DNA of 64,000 nt from Roseobacter sp. HKCCD6576-2. GTDB lineage: Bacteria; Pseudomonadota; Alphaproteobacteria; Rhodobacterales; Rhodobacteraceae. Every line of letters begins with the position of its first letter. The first letter of the stretch is position 1. Both the position numbers and the translations under genes were made by a program. The stretch lies in the NCBI RefSeq assembly GCF_013179285.1, contig NZ_WVNW01000002.1, positions 62,001-126,000 on the forward strand, read 5' to 3'. A model generated the notes under the pieces. The model ran no database searches. It was given only the letters and a program-made list of their open reading frames with translations, and was not told where the DNA came from. This document shows positions 15,946 through 24,021 of this stretch, piece by piece.

Positions 15946-17262
15946 ATGAAGATTGCGATTGTCGATGACGAACAGGATATGCGCCAGTCGATCAGCCAGT
16001 GGTTGGCGCTGAGCGGATTTGACACCGAGACCTTTGCCAGCGCCGAGGATGCGCTGAAAGGGATTGGGCCGGATTTTCCGGGTGTGGTGGTGAGCGACAT
16101 CAAAATGCCCGGCATGGATGGGATGGCGTTTTTGAAGCGTCTGATGGGCATGGATAGCGGCCTGCCGGTCATCATGATCACCGGCCATGGCGATGTGCCC
16201 ATGGCGGTCGAGGCGATGCGAATTGGCGCTTATGACTTCCTGGAGAAACCGTTCAACCCGGACCGGATGACGGAGCTTGCCAAGCGCGCCAGCCAGACGC
16301 GCCGGTTGACGCTCGACAACCGGGCGCTTCGTCGTGAGCTGTCCGACGGCACGGTCTTGATGCGCAAGCTTATCGGCTCCTCGCCGGTGATGGAGCGGCT
16401 TCGGGAGGATATTCTCGACCTCGGCCAGGCTGACGGCCATGTGCTGATCACCGGCGAGACCGGGACCGGCAAGACGCTGGTTGCCCATGCTTTGCATGCG
16501 GTCGGGCCACGGGCTGGCAAAAGCTTCGTGCCGGTAAGCTGTGCGGCCCATGACGAAGAGACCCTGACGACGATGCTCTTCGGCCCGGTTGGCGACGGGC
16601 AAGACCTGCCGTTGATCGAACAGGCGCGCGGCGGGTCGCTGGTCTTGGAGGATATCGAGTCACTGCCGCAGGCGCTTCAGGCCCGGCTTCTGACGTCGAT
16701 CAATGACCAAGGCACGCCCGCCGAGACGCGGATTGTGGCGATTTGCAATGCCGCAGAGCCCGAGGGGTGCGAGGCGGCTCTGCGCCCCGATCTCTTCTAT
16801 CGCTTGGCTGCCATGCGGATCGACTTGCCGCCGCTTCGGCAGCGGGGCGAAGATATCCTGACCCTGTTCAACCGGTTTGGGGAGCAGTTCGCCGAGGAAT
16901 ATGGCACGGATGCGCCAGAGGTGACGGCGCAAGAGGCGGCCCAGCTTCTGCAAGCGCCATGGCCCGGCAATGTGCGGCAACTGATAAACATCGCCGAACG
17001 CGCAATCCTGCAGCAGCGCCGCGGATCAGGCACCATCGCGTCGCTTCTGATGAGCGACAATGCCGAGATCAGCCCGCAAGCCGTGGGCGAGGGCAAGCCG
17101 CTAAAGGAATATGTGGAAGCCTTCGAGCGGATGTTGATCGATAACACGATGCGCCGTCATCGCGGCTCAATCGCGAGCGTGATGGAAGAGCTCTGCCTGC
17201 CGCGCCGGACGCTCAACGAGAAGATGGCCAAATACGGGTTGAGCCGGTCGGACTATCTTTGA
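15946..17262 (+). CDS. dctD: DctD-type response regulator, AAA+ activator lacking the GAFTGA loop
   Basis: This 438-residue regulator has a receiver domain (VDDEQD acid pair, phospho-Asp in VVSDIKMPGMDG near residue 52, ITGHGD, EKPF), a shortened AAA+ domain with Walker A GETGTGK (~170), a Walker B-like GGSLVLEDIE and the arginine finger region RPDLFYRL, and a Fis-type helix-turn-helix (SIASVMEELCLPRRTLNEKM). What should be the sigma-54 contact loop reads LFGPVGDGQDLPLIEQ and contains no GAFTGA. Such regulators, for example Rhodobacter capsulatus NtrC, work with the housekeeping RNA polymerase. The gene pairs with dctB. Confidence 0.92.
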   Translation: MKIAIVDDEQDMRQSISQWLALSGFDTETFASAEDALKGIGPDFPGVVVSDIKMPGMDGMAFLKRLMGMDSGLPVIMITGHGDVPMAVEAMRIGAYDFLEKPFNPDRMTELAKRASQTRRLTLDNRALRRELSDGTVLMRKLIGSSPVMERLREDILDLGQADGHVLITGETGTGKTLVAHALHAVGPRAGKSFVPVSCAAHDEETLTTMLFGPVGDGQDLPLIEQARGGSLVLEDIESLPQALQARLLTSINDQGTPAETRIVAICNAAEPEGCEAALRPDLFYRLAAMRIDLPPLRQRGEDILTLFNRFGEQFAEEYGTDAPEVTAQEAAQLLQAPWPGNVRQLINIAERAILQQRRGSGTIASLLMSDNAEISPQAVGEGKPLKEYVEAFERMLIDNTMRRHRGSIASVMEELCLPRRTLNEKMAKYGLSRSDYL

Positions 17263-17301
17263 TCGACGCCTTGTAGCCCTGTAAGCGACACGGATTAAGG
17301 A

Positions 17302-17329
17302 GCCGAGCGACGTATTTGGATCGCTCGGC
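17302..17329 (+). terminator. Terminator-like hairpin after dctD
   Basis: Perfect 9-bp arms GCCGAGCGA and TCGCTCGGC with a 10-nt loop lie 40 bp after the dctD stop. The downstream tail CTCTGTGTGCTTTG is only moderately T-rich. The rest of the 231-bp gap to the next gene shows nothing clear. Confidence 0.6.
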
Positions 17330-17493
17330 CTCTGTGTGCTTTGTTGCCAGTATTTGGCCGATGCGGTTGGGTGAAATGTCGAACCTCTGTAGCCCTATGC
17401 GCCGCCAAGAGTGGCCGATATAAGCGTCTCGTCGTCCGGATTTGCCGAGCGCACCATCCGGGTCCGATCGTCTGGCTTTTTCCCGAGGGATCA

Positions 17494-18303
17494 ATGCGTT
17501 TTGTCAGTTTGAATGCTTGGGGTGGCCAGGTTTGGCCGGCGCTGCAAGATTGGGTGCCGGAGGTGGCACCGGATATCCTCTGTCTGCAAGAGGTGACACG
17601 TGCGCCAGTCCCGTCGCCAGCTTGGTTGCGCTATGTCGACCCGAACCGCGACTTGGATCAGCGCGCCGACCTTTTCGGCGATATCTCCGCGCTTTTGCCC
17701 GACCACCAAGCGTATTTTGCGCCGGCAACCCGGGGCATGCTCCATGACGACGCAGGCGAAGGCTTCGCTTCGGAACATGGGCAGGCGGTTTGGGTCGCAC
17801 GCCATCTTGCGGTGACCGAGCAGTGGCAAGGTTTCGTTCATGGCCAATTCCGCCCTAATGGGTGGGGGCCTGAGCCAGTGTCGCGCACGATGCAGATCAT
17901 GCGCGTCTGTAACCCGGCGAGCGGCGGGCAAGTGGTGTTTGCGCATTTTCATGGGCTCCGCGACCCCTCCGGCAAGGGGGATATTCCGGCCCGTGCGGCG
18001 CAGGCCCGAGCCGCGTTGGATGCCGTTCTCGCGTTTCGTCAGCCAGAAGAGCCGCTAATCCTGGCGGGCGACTTCAACTTGCAACCGGATAGCCGGACCT
18101 TTGAGATATGGGCGCAACTTGGGCTCAAGAACCTCATTATTGACCACGGCGTCACAGATACTCGCACCAGCCTCTATTCCAAACCCGGGCGGTTCGCCGA
18201 TTATCTTCTTATCAGCCCCGACATCAAGATCGACATGTTTTCTGTGCCGGATCGGCCGGAAGTGTCGGATCACCGACCGCTCCTTCTCGATTTTTCCCTC
18301 TGA
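17494..18303 (+). CDS. Endonuclease/exonuclease/phosphatase family protein
   Basis: The 269-residue protein shows the EEP fold markers in order: N-terminal SLNAWGG, the metal-binding Glu in ILCLQEV (near residue 29), a central His in FAHFHGL, the catalytic LAGDFNLQPDS, and the closing VSDHRPLLLDF. Members cleave nucleic acids, phospholipid head groups or phosphodiesters; the substrate is not predictable here. No signal peptide is seen, so it is likely cytosolic. GAGG is 6 bases before ATG at 17494. It stands alone between dctD and the TRAP operon. Confidence 0.88.
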   Translation: MRFVSLNAWGGQVWPALQDWVPEVAPDILCLQEVTRAPVPSPAWLRYVDPNRDLDQRADLFGDISALLPDHQAYFAPATRGMLHDDAGEGFASEHGQAVWVARHLAVTEQWQGFVHGQFRPNGWGPEPVSRTMQIMRVCNPASGGQVVFAHFHGLRDPSGKGDIPARAAQARAALDAVLAFRQPEEPLILAGDFNLQPDSRTFEIWAQLGLKNLIIDHGVTDTRTSLYSKPGRFADYLLISPDIKIDMFSVPDRPEVSDHRPLLLDFSL

Positions 18304-18355
18304 TCCATCGCGTCCTCCCCTGAGCTTGGGCGACAGGGACACCGTACAATTGTGA

Positions 18356-18395
18356 TTTGTTCGTTATGCGAACAAAAATTTGTATTGCGAACAAA
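18356..18395. promoter_or_regulatory. Tandem IclR-type operator upstream of the TRAP operon (site A)
   Basis: A perfect palindrome with arms TTTGTTCG and CGAACAAA and the centre TTATG occupies 18356-18376. A second, half-degenerate copy (ATTTG-TATTG-CGAAC) occupies 18378-18392, exactly 19 bp from the first 15-mer. The core GTTCGTTATGCGAAC recurs, inverted, at 33837. Binding by the IclR protein at 33996-34850 is inference. Confidence 0.8.
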
Positions 18396-18529
18396 TCTGA
18401 TTCCCGCCAGACTGTAAGAAACCGGCGACATCGTCCGGTATGGAGCGGGCGGTAGCCCTGCGTGATGCGGCGTCCCGCCCGGCGGGCGGCGATGGCGGAT
18501 CACGAAAACGAGTTCGCGGGGGAGGCGTC

Positions 18530-19057
18530 TTGCAAAGTTTTTTGCGTGGGATTGATGGGGTCAATAAGGTCGTGACCCTGGCCGTTGGCGGCTTGCTGAT
18601 GATGGTGGCTGTCGCTGTGTTCTTCCAAGTGCTGGTGCGCTTTGTTCTGACGGCGTTGGGCATCAATATCAGCGCGCCGTGGACCGAAGAGCTCGCCCGT
18701 TATGCATTGATTTGGATGGTTTTTCTGGGTGCGGCCGTCGGTGTGCGCCACGCGCGCATGATTTCCTTAGAGTTCGTCGTCCGCGCGGTGCCGGACCGGT
18801 TGGGCGTCACGCTGCGCTATGGGGTCATGGCGCTGAGCGTGGTGTTTTTCGCCATGCTGATCTGGGTTGGGCATCAGTTTGTCATGCTTGGGCAGACCGA
18901 AACGAGCCCGGTGATGGGGATCCGAAAAGACCTTGTCTATTGGGCGATGCCGATCGGGATGGGGTTGATGATTTTGAACTCGATAGCCTTGGTCATCGAA
19001 ACGGTTCGCGAGGGGCGCGACATTCGTTACGTCGCCGATCACGCGCCAGAAATGTGA
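18530..19057 (+). CDS. dctQ: TRAP transporter small membrane subunit (DctQ)
   Basis: The 175-residue protein has four membrane helices (about residues 14-38, 50-68, 88-110 and 128-148) and the DctQ stretch PWTEELARYALIWMVFLGAA. It couples the periplasmic binding protein to the large permease. I place the start at TTG 18530 because GGGGGAGG lies 4 bases upstream and the first helix then follows a short cytosolic head; a longer frame from 18440 would add 30 unlikely residues (arginine- and glycine-rich). dctM starts 4 bp after the stop. Confidence 0.88.
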   Translation: MQSFLRGIDGVNKVVTLAVGGLLMMVAVAVFFQVLVRFVLTALGINISAPWTEELARYALIWMVFLGAAVGVRHARMISLEFVVRAVPDRLGVTLRYGVMALSVVFFAMLIWVGHQFVMLGQTETSPVMGIRKDLVYWAMPIGMGLMILNSIALVIETVREGRDIRYVADHAPEM

Positions 19058-19061
19058 ACCA

Positions 19062-20333
19062 ATGTTCGCTATATTCATAATACTGCTTCTCTTGTTCGCC
19101 GCCAGCGTGCCGGTCGCCTTGGCCCTCGGCATGGCGTCGGTGCCCACGCTTTTGGACCGCAGCATTCCGTTGATCGCGGTGCCCCAAGTCGTCTTCGAGT
19201 CGCTCGATAGTTTCGCGTTGATGGCGCTGCCGCTTTATGTGCTGGCGGGCCGGCTGATGCAGTTCGGCGGGATCGCGGAGCGCCTCGTGGATTTCGCTAA
19301 AGCGATCGTGAGCTGGATCAGAGGTGGCTTGGCCGCAGCGGTCGTTTTGACCTCAATGATGTTCGCCACGATCTCTGGATCTTCCGCCGCGACGGCTGCT
19401 GCAATCGGCTCGATGCTGATCCCGGAAATGGAGAAACAACGCTATCCACGCCCGTTCAGCGCGGCGACCACTGCCGCCTCTGGCGAGCTTGGGGTGATCA
19501 TCCCGCCGTCTGTCGCGATGGTGATCTATGGCGTGATCACTGGCGTGTCGATCACCGATATGTTCATCGCCGGGTTCCTCCCTGGTTTGATGATCGCGGG
19601 GTCGTTGATGCTGACCGTGATTATGATCTCGTGGATCCGGGGATATGGTGAGCGGCAGCCGTTTCACCTTGGCCCTTGGGCCGCGGATGTGGGCCGTGCG
19701 CTCAGACGCGCGTCCTTGTCGCTGTTTCTGCCGATCATCATCCTGGGCGGGATTTTCGGCGGCATCTTTACCGCGACCGAGGCCGCCGTGGTGGCGGTGG
19801 TCTATGCCTTGATCTTAGGTGTCTTTGTCTATCGGCAAATTCCGATCCGCGATCTGCCGCGTTTGTTTGCCGGGGCCGCTGTCACCTCGTCGGTTGTCAT
19901 GATCATTGTGGCGTTTGCCGCGATGTTCGCCTTTGCGCTGCATCTGTTGCGGGTGCCGCAAGAGCTGGGTCAGCTTCTTACGACGGTCACCGAAAACCCG
20001 CTGATCTTCCTGTTGTTGGTCAATCTGTTCCTGCTGATCGTCGGCATGTTCATGGAGACTTTCGCGGCGATCATTATCTTGGCGCCGATCCTATCTCCAA
20101 TCGCCATGAGCTATGGCATCGACCCGACCCATTTCGGGCTGATCATGATTGTCAATCTGGCGGTTGGCATGGTGACACCGCCGGTTGGGGTCAATCTCTT
20201 TATCGCTTGCGGCATTGCGCGCGTCACTATGGAGCAGCTGATGCGGCCGCTGGCGATCTTCCTGATGGTTCTGATCGCGAACCTGATGGTCATCACCTAC
20301 ATCCCGGGCATCTCGCTCGCGCTGCTCCGATAA
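19062..20333 (+). CDS. dctM: TRAP transporter large permease subunit (DctM)
   Basis: A 423-residue, ~12-helix sodium-driven permease. Family marks include the N-terminal LLLFAASVPVALALGMAS, PLYVLAGRLMQFGGI, the substrate/sodium region SGSSAATAAAIGSMLIPEM, GELGVIIPPSVAMVIYG, and near the end GMVTPPVGVNLFIACGIA. It carries the substrate captured by the DctP protein at 20365-21354. Gene order Q-M-P with tight spacing shows one operon, headed by operator site A. Confidence 0.96.
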   Translation: MFAIFIILLLLFAASVPVALALGMASVPTLLDRSIPLIAVPQVVFESLDSFALMALPLYVLAGRLMQFGGIAERLVDFAKAIVSWIRGGLAAAVVLTSMMFATISGSSAATAAAIGSMLIPEMEKQRYPRPFSAATTAASGELGVIIPPSVAMVIYGVITGVSITDMFIAGFLPGLMIAGSLMLTVIMISWIRGYGERQPFHLGPWAADVGRALRRASLSLFLPIIILGGIFGGIFTATEAAVVAVVYALILGVFVYRQIPIRDLPRLFAGAAVTSSVVMIIVAFAAMFAFALHLLRVPQELGQLLTTVTENPLIFLLLVNLFLLIVGMFMETFAAIIILAPILSPIAMSYGIDPTHFGLIMIVNLAVGMVTPPVGVNLFIACGIARVTMEQLMRPLAIFLMVLIANLMVITYIPGISLALLR

Positions 20334-20364
20334 ATCAAAACCAACAGTTTGGAGGAGGTCAAAC

Positions 20365-21354
20365 ATGACCCTAAGATCGACATTTGCCGCCGCGCTTGCC
20401 GCCGGTGTGCTGAACGTTGGCGCCGTACAGGCGCAAGAATATGAGATGGTGCTGGCCCATGTGCTGAGCGATGCGAGCCCGTATCAGGTGACGCTGAACG
20501 AGTTCGAACGCCTGATCGAAGAGCGCAGCGAGGGTCGTATCGCGGTTGAGGTGCAGTGTTGTGGCCAGGCGGGCAATGAGACCCGCGCCATCCAGTCGAT
20601 GCGCACCGGCATTCTGACTGGCGGCTTTGTCGGCGGCTCGTCGCTCGAAACCGTGGTATCCGCCTATCGCGTCTTGTCGCTGCCCTATGTGTTTGAGGGC
20701 CAGGACCAGGCCTATGAAGTGCTGCAAAGCGAGATCGGGCGCGAAATGCTCGACCTGCTTGGCGATTACGGCATGTATGGGCTTGGCTTCGGCTCGATCT
20801 ACGAGCGCAGCGTGGCCTCGCGCGATCCGCACCGGGTCGAAACCATCGAGGATATGCAGGGCCTGAAAATCCGCGTTCTGCCGACCCCGGGATTTGTTGA
20901 AGCTTACAATGCGATGGGCACACAGCCGACGCCGATGTCTTATGGCGAGCTCTTTATGGCGATCCAGAACAGCGTCGTGGACGCATTGGAAATCTCGCCG
21001 GATGCGATTGTGGCCGACCGGTTCTATGAGGTCGTCAACAGCTACACGATGACCCGTGCGCATCAATCGACGACGATTTTTGTCTTGTCGAACGCGTTTT
21101 GGGAAGGGTTGCCCGCCGATCTGCAAGAGATGGTGCAGACCGCTGCCGATGATGCGATCGCCGTGGGCATCGCCGCTCACCGCGAACTGGCGGATGCCGG
21201 GTTGGAAACGGTCCGTGAAAGCGGCGTGGCCGTGATCGAGCCCGATCTCGCCCCATTCATGGAGGCCGCGCGCACGTCCTGGGACGTGATCCTCGCCGAT
21301 TACCCCGAGGCGCAGAGCTATCTGGAGCAGATCCAGGCCGCGACCGGCAACTGA
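20365..21354 (+). CDS. dctP: TRAP transporter substrate-binding protein (DctP)
   Basis: The 329-residue precursor has a Sec signal peptide cut after VQAQ (about residue 23). The mature part has DctP features: LSDASPYQVTLNEFERLIEE, a central GLKIRVLPTPGFVEAYNAMG with the arginine that usually binds a carboxylate, and the loop TPMSYGELFMAIQNSVVDALE. Thus an organic acid or amino acid ligand is likely. The usual G-(A/V)-E-N segment is replaced by DALEISPDA, so it is not a standard C4-dicarboxylate type. Strong ribosome site GGAGGAGG. A good terminator follows. Confidence 0.93.
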   Translation: MTLRSTFAAALAAGVLNVGAVQAQEYEMVLAHVLSDASPYQVTLNEFERLIEERSEGRIAVEVQCCGQAGNETRAIQSMRTGILTGGFVGGSSLETVVSAYRVLSLPYVFEGQDQAYEVLQSEIGREMLDLLGDYGMYGLGFGSIYERSVASRDPHRVETIEDMQGLKIRVLPTPGFVEAYNAMGTQPTPMSYGELFMAIQNSVVDALEISPDAIVADRFYEVVNSYTMTRAHQSTTIFVLSNAFWEGLPADLQEMVQTAADDAIAVGIAAHRELADAGLETVRESGVAVIEPDLAPFMEAARTSWDVILADYPEAQSYLEQIQAATGN

Positions 21355-21371
21355 GCCATTAAGCGATCCGG

Positions 21372-21402
21372 ACGGGCGTCAGATCTCTGGCGCCCGTTCT
21401 TC
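21372..21402 (+). terminator. Terminator of the TRAP operon
   Basis: An 11-bp stem (arms ACGGGCGTCAG and CTGGCGCCCGT, one G-U pair) with a 4-nt loop ATCT is followed by TCTTC, 17 bp after the dctP stop. Confidence 0.75.
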
Positions 21403-21450
21403 ATCCGATCACTGGCATTTTCTGTTGCCGGGGCAGGGGAAGGCTGGCAT

Positions 21451-21486
21451 TGTTCCAATATGCGAACAAAAGTCCGAAAATGAATG
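21451..21486. promoter_or_regulatory. Degenerate IclR-type operator at the start of the AcoX-like gene (site B)
   Basis: TTGTTC and GAACAA flank an 8-nt spacer (7 in the perfect site A), and the half ATATGCGAACAAAA is intact at 21458-21471. At 19 bp the second frame begins GTCCG (21472), one base off GTTCG, and would cover the start codon at 21480. It is the weakest of the seven sites. Confidence 0.5.
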
Positions 21487-22601
21487 AGCGGTCTCAGCCC
21501 TCCGATCGCCCCGCTGTGCTCGGGCTGATCGTGAACCCCTTTGCCGGGCTTGGCGGCGCCGTGGCTTTGAAAGGCACCGATGGCGCCGAGATTGTGGCCG
21601 AGGCTTTGGCCGCTGGTGCCGAGCCAAAGGCCGAGGCCCGCGCGGCCCGCGCGCTACAGGCATTTCGGCGGGATGGGGGCGGTGTCGTTGTGACAGGGCC
21701 GGGGGCTCTTGGTGCGGCCATCGCGGGGGACGCCGAATGCATACCAATCCACCCGACGGGAACCGCTGAGGACACGATTGCTCTTGTAACAGCGATGCAA
21801 GACCGCGTGGGGCTGATCTTGTTTGCCGGTGGCGATGGCACCGCGCGAGATGTGGCCGCCGCCAATATCGCAGCGGTCCCCATCTTGGGGCTGCCTGCCG
21901 GGGTCAAGATGCAATCCAGTGTCTTCGCCCGGACGCCGGAACGCGCTGGGCAAGTGGCCGCGGCATTTTTGCGAGACCCGCAGAGGGCCGTCGAGCCCGC
22001 CGATATTCTGGATATCGACGAGGCCGCCCGCCGCGAAGGCCGCCTTGTCGCGCAGCTCTATGGGGTCGCGGACACGCCTGTTGGGCCCAGAGCCCATCAA
22101 GGCGCGAAAGCCGGAAGCGGCAGTGACGGGCTGGCCGAGATTGACGCAGCCTTGGCCCGCTATGCCGCGCATATGACAGCGGGCACGCTTTACCTGATCG
22201 GGCCGGGCATGACGATGGCGGCGCTGAAGGATCGTCTGGGCGGCGGCACATTGCTTGGGGTGGATGCCGCGTTGGATGGCGAGATCATCGCGCGCGACTT
22301 GAGCGAGGCCGCGATCCTAGCGCTTCTGAAGACCGTCGCGGCGGCCCGGATCGTGTTGACCGTGATCGGCGGGCAGGGGTTCTTGCTGGGCCGGGGTAAT
22401 CAGCAGATCTCGCCGCGCGTGATCGCAGCGGTTGGTCAAGACGCGCTCGATATCCTTTGCCCCGCCTCGAAACTCGCGGCGCTCAACCCCCAAGAGTTGG
22501 CCGTCGACACTGGCGACGCCGAACTGGACCAAGCGCTCAGCGGGTTTCGCCAAATTATCACAGGGCCAGGGCGGCGACAGGTCGTCCGGGTGGCCGCATG
22601 A
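21480..22601 (+). CDS. ATP-NAD kinase family protein (AcoX-like)
   Basis: The 373-residue protein begins with VLGLIVNPFAGLGGAVALKG and has the NAD-kinase diacylglycerol-kinase-like motif LILFAGGDGTARDVAAA and the later LPAGVKMQSSVFARTPERAG, which are the marks of AcoX-type proteins found in acetoin and other catabolic operons. Function is not established; NAD(P) phosphorylation is possible. The last strand carries VLTVIGGQGFLLGRGNQQISPRVI. ATG at 21480 has no clear ribosome site and lies in the operator. It heads an operon with the GcvPA/GcvPB pair, starting 125 bp after dctP. Confidence 0.88.
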   Translation: MNERSQPSDRPAVLGLIVNPFAGLGGAVALKGTDGAEIVAEALAAGAEPKAEARAARALQAFRRDGGGVVVTGPGALGAAIAGDAECIPIHPTGTAEDTIALVTAMQDRVGLILFAGGDGTARDVAAANIAAVPILGLPAGVKMQSSVFARTPERAGQVAAAFLRDPQRAVEPADILDIDEAARREGRLVAQLYGVADTPVGPRAHQGAKAGSGSDGLAEIDAALARYAAHMTAGTLYLIGPGMTMAALKDRLGGGTLLGVDAALDGEIIARDLSEAAILALLKTVAAARIVLTVIGGQGFLLGRGNQQISPRVIAAVGQDALDILCPASKLAALNPQELAVDTGDAELDQALSGFRQIITGPGRRQVVRVAA

Positions 22602-22634
22602 CAGACACCAACAGGATAGAATGGAGATGAGGAT

Positions 22635-24020
22635 ATGACCAAAGCCCATCCATGGATGGCGAACTCCGTCGACGATGTGAAGCAAGAGATGATGGCCGCG
22701 CTTGGCGTCAATGAGATCGACACGCTGTTCCAGCAGATCCCTGAGGATCATCTCTATGGCAAGCCTTTTAACCTGCCGCCACAATTGGATTCCGAGGTCG
22801 CGCTGTCGCGGCATTTGACCGACGTTTTGTCGAAGAATGGGACCACTGCGGACAATCTGTGTTTCCTCGGAGCGGGGGCTTGGCCGCATCACGTGCCAGC
22901 GATCTGTGACGAAGTTGCGGGCCGCTATGAATGGCAAACCTCGGTCTTCGGTTCGCCCACATCGGACCATGGCCGGAACCAAGCCTGGTTCGAGTTTTGC
23001 TCGCAAATCGGCGCCTTGGTCGAAATGGATTTCGTCGGGCTGCCGGTCTATTCCTGGGGCTGCGCCATCGGCCATGCGGTGCGTATGGCGGCGCGGATTA
23101 CTGGGCGGCGTAAAGTGCTGATCCCGGCGGTGATGGATCCCGAACGTCTCTCAGTCCTGCGGAATTATTGCGAACCTCCCGAGATGGCGCGCCATATCGA
23201 GATTGTCGTGGTTGCGGTTGGTGCCGATGGGTGCCTGGACCGCGCGGATTTGGCGGCGAAACTGGATGACAGTGTCGCGGCGCTCTATGTCGAAACGCCG
23301 TCCTATCATGGCGTGATTGAGGCCGATCCCGCCGGGCTCTGCGCGGCGGCGCGCGGCGTGGGTGCCGAGGCGATTGTCGGCGTGGACCCGTTGTCGCTTG
23401 GCGTGCTGGAAGCCCCTGGGGCTTATGGCGCGACCATCGCCGTTGGCCCGACGCAGCCGTTGGGCGTGCATATGAATGCCGGTGGCGGGGTGGGTGGATT
23501 TATCGCCAGCCCGGATGAGGAGCGTTACGCCCGCGAATATCCGACGCTGAACATCACGATTGCCGAGACCATTGCCGAGGGCGAGTTGGGCTTTGGCCTG
23601 ACGCTTTTCCATCAGTCTTCCTACGGGATGCGGGATGAGGGCAAGGATTGGACGGGCAATTCGGTCTATCTCTGGGCGCTGGCCAATGCCGCCTATATGG
23701 CCGCGATGGGCCCCGCCGGCTTTGCCGAGATTGGCCGCTTGATCCTGTCGCGCGCGCGGGCTGCGGCGGAGAAGATCAATGCGATCCCGGGCTGTTCGGT
23801 CGACCTGAGCCAGCCGTTTTTCAAGGAGTTCGTGGTTCAGTTCGACACCGCCGATGTGGACACCGTCAACGCCAAGCTGCGGGAGCGTGGCATCTTTGGC
23901 GGCAAGGACATCACCGGAGAGCCGGGCATCGGCGGCCCGGCCGCGCTCTACTGCGTGACCGAAGTGCATACCGAGGATGACATCGACCGGCTCGTCGCCG
24001 CGCTGAAGGAGTGTATCTGA
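22635..24020 (+). CDS. gcvPA: Glycine dehydrogenase (decarboxylating) subunit 1-like protein
   Basis: A 461-residue homologue of GcvPA, the non-catalytic half of the two-part PLP-dependent P-protein that decarboxylates glycine. Family marks: the head (MANSVDDVKQEMMAALGV), FLGAGAWPHHVPAICDEV, YVETPSYHGVIEADPAGLCA, and a C-terminal PGCSVDLSQPFFKEFVVQF. It is longer at the N-terminus and differs from ordinary GcvPA in several loops. The stop TGA and the next ATG are one base apart, so the pair is coupled. No gcvH, gcvT or lpd gene is in the window, so a normal glycine cleavage complex is not shown; another small amino acid is possible. Confidence 0.85.
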   Translation: MTKAHPWMANSVDDVKQEMMAALGVNEIDTLFQQIPEDHLYGKPFNLPPQLDSEVALSRHLTDVLSKNGTTADNLCFLGAGAWPHHVPAICDEVAGRYEWQTSVFGSPTSDHGRNQAWFEFCSQIGALVEMDFVGLPVYSWGCAIGHAVRMAARITGRRKVLIPAVMDPERLSVLRNYCEPPEMARHIEIVVVAVGADGCLDRADLAAKLDDSVAALYVETPSYHGVIEADPAGLCAAARGVGAEAIVGVDPLSLGVLEAPGAYGATIAVGPTQPLGVHMNAGGGVGGFIASPDEERYAREYPTLNITIAETIAEGELGFGLTLFHQSSYGMRDEGKDWTGNSVYLWALANAAYMAAMGPAGFAEIGRLILSRARAAAEKINAIPGCSVDLSQPFFKEFVVQFDTADVDTVNAKLRERGIFGGKDITGEPGIGGPAALYCVTEVHTEDDIDRLVAALKECI

Positions 24021-24021
24021 T

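Noticed and set aside
14776-16602. 608-codon open frame on the minus strand
   Set aside because: It lies antisense to dctB and dctD, spans their junction and has an Arg/His/Gln/Pro-rich composition typical of GC-rich shadow frames. The plus-strand genes have full domain sets.
18304-18529. Possible sigma-54 promoter for the TRAP operon controlled by DctD
   Set aside because: I found no convincing GG-N10-GC element, the nearby DctD lacks GAFTGA, and the operator of the IclR type explains the region better.
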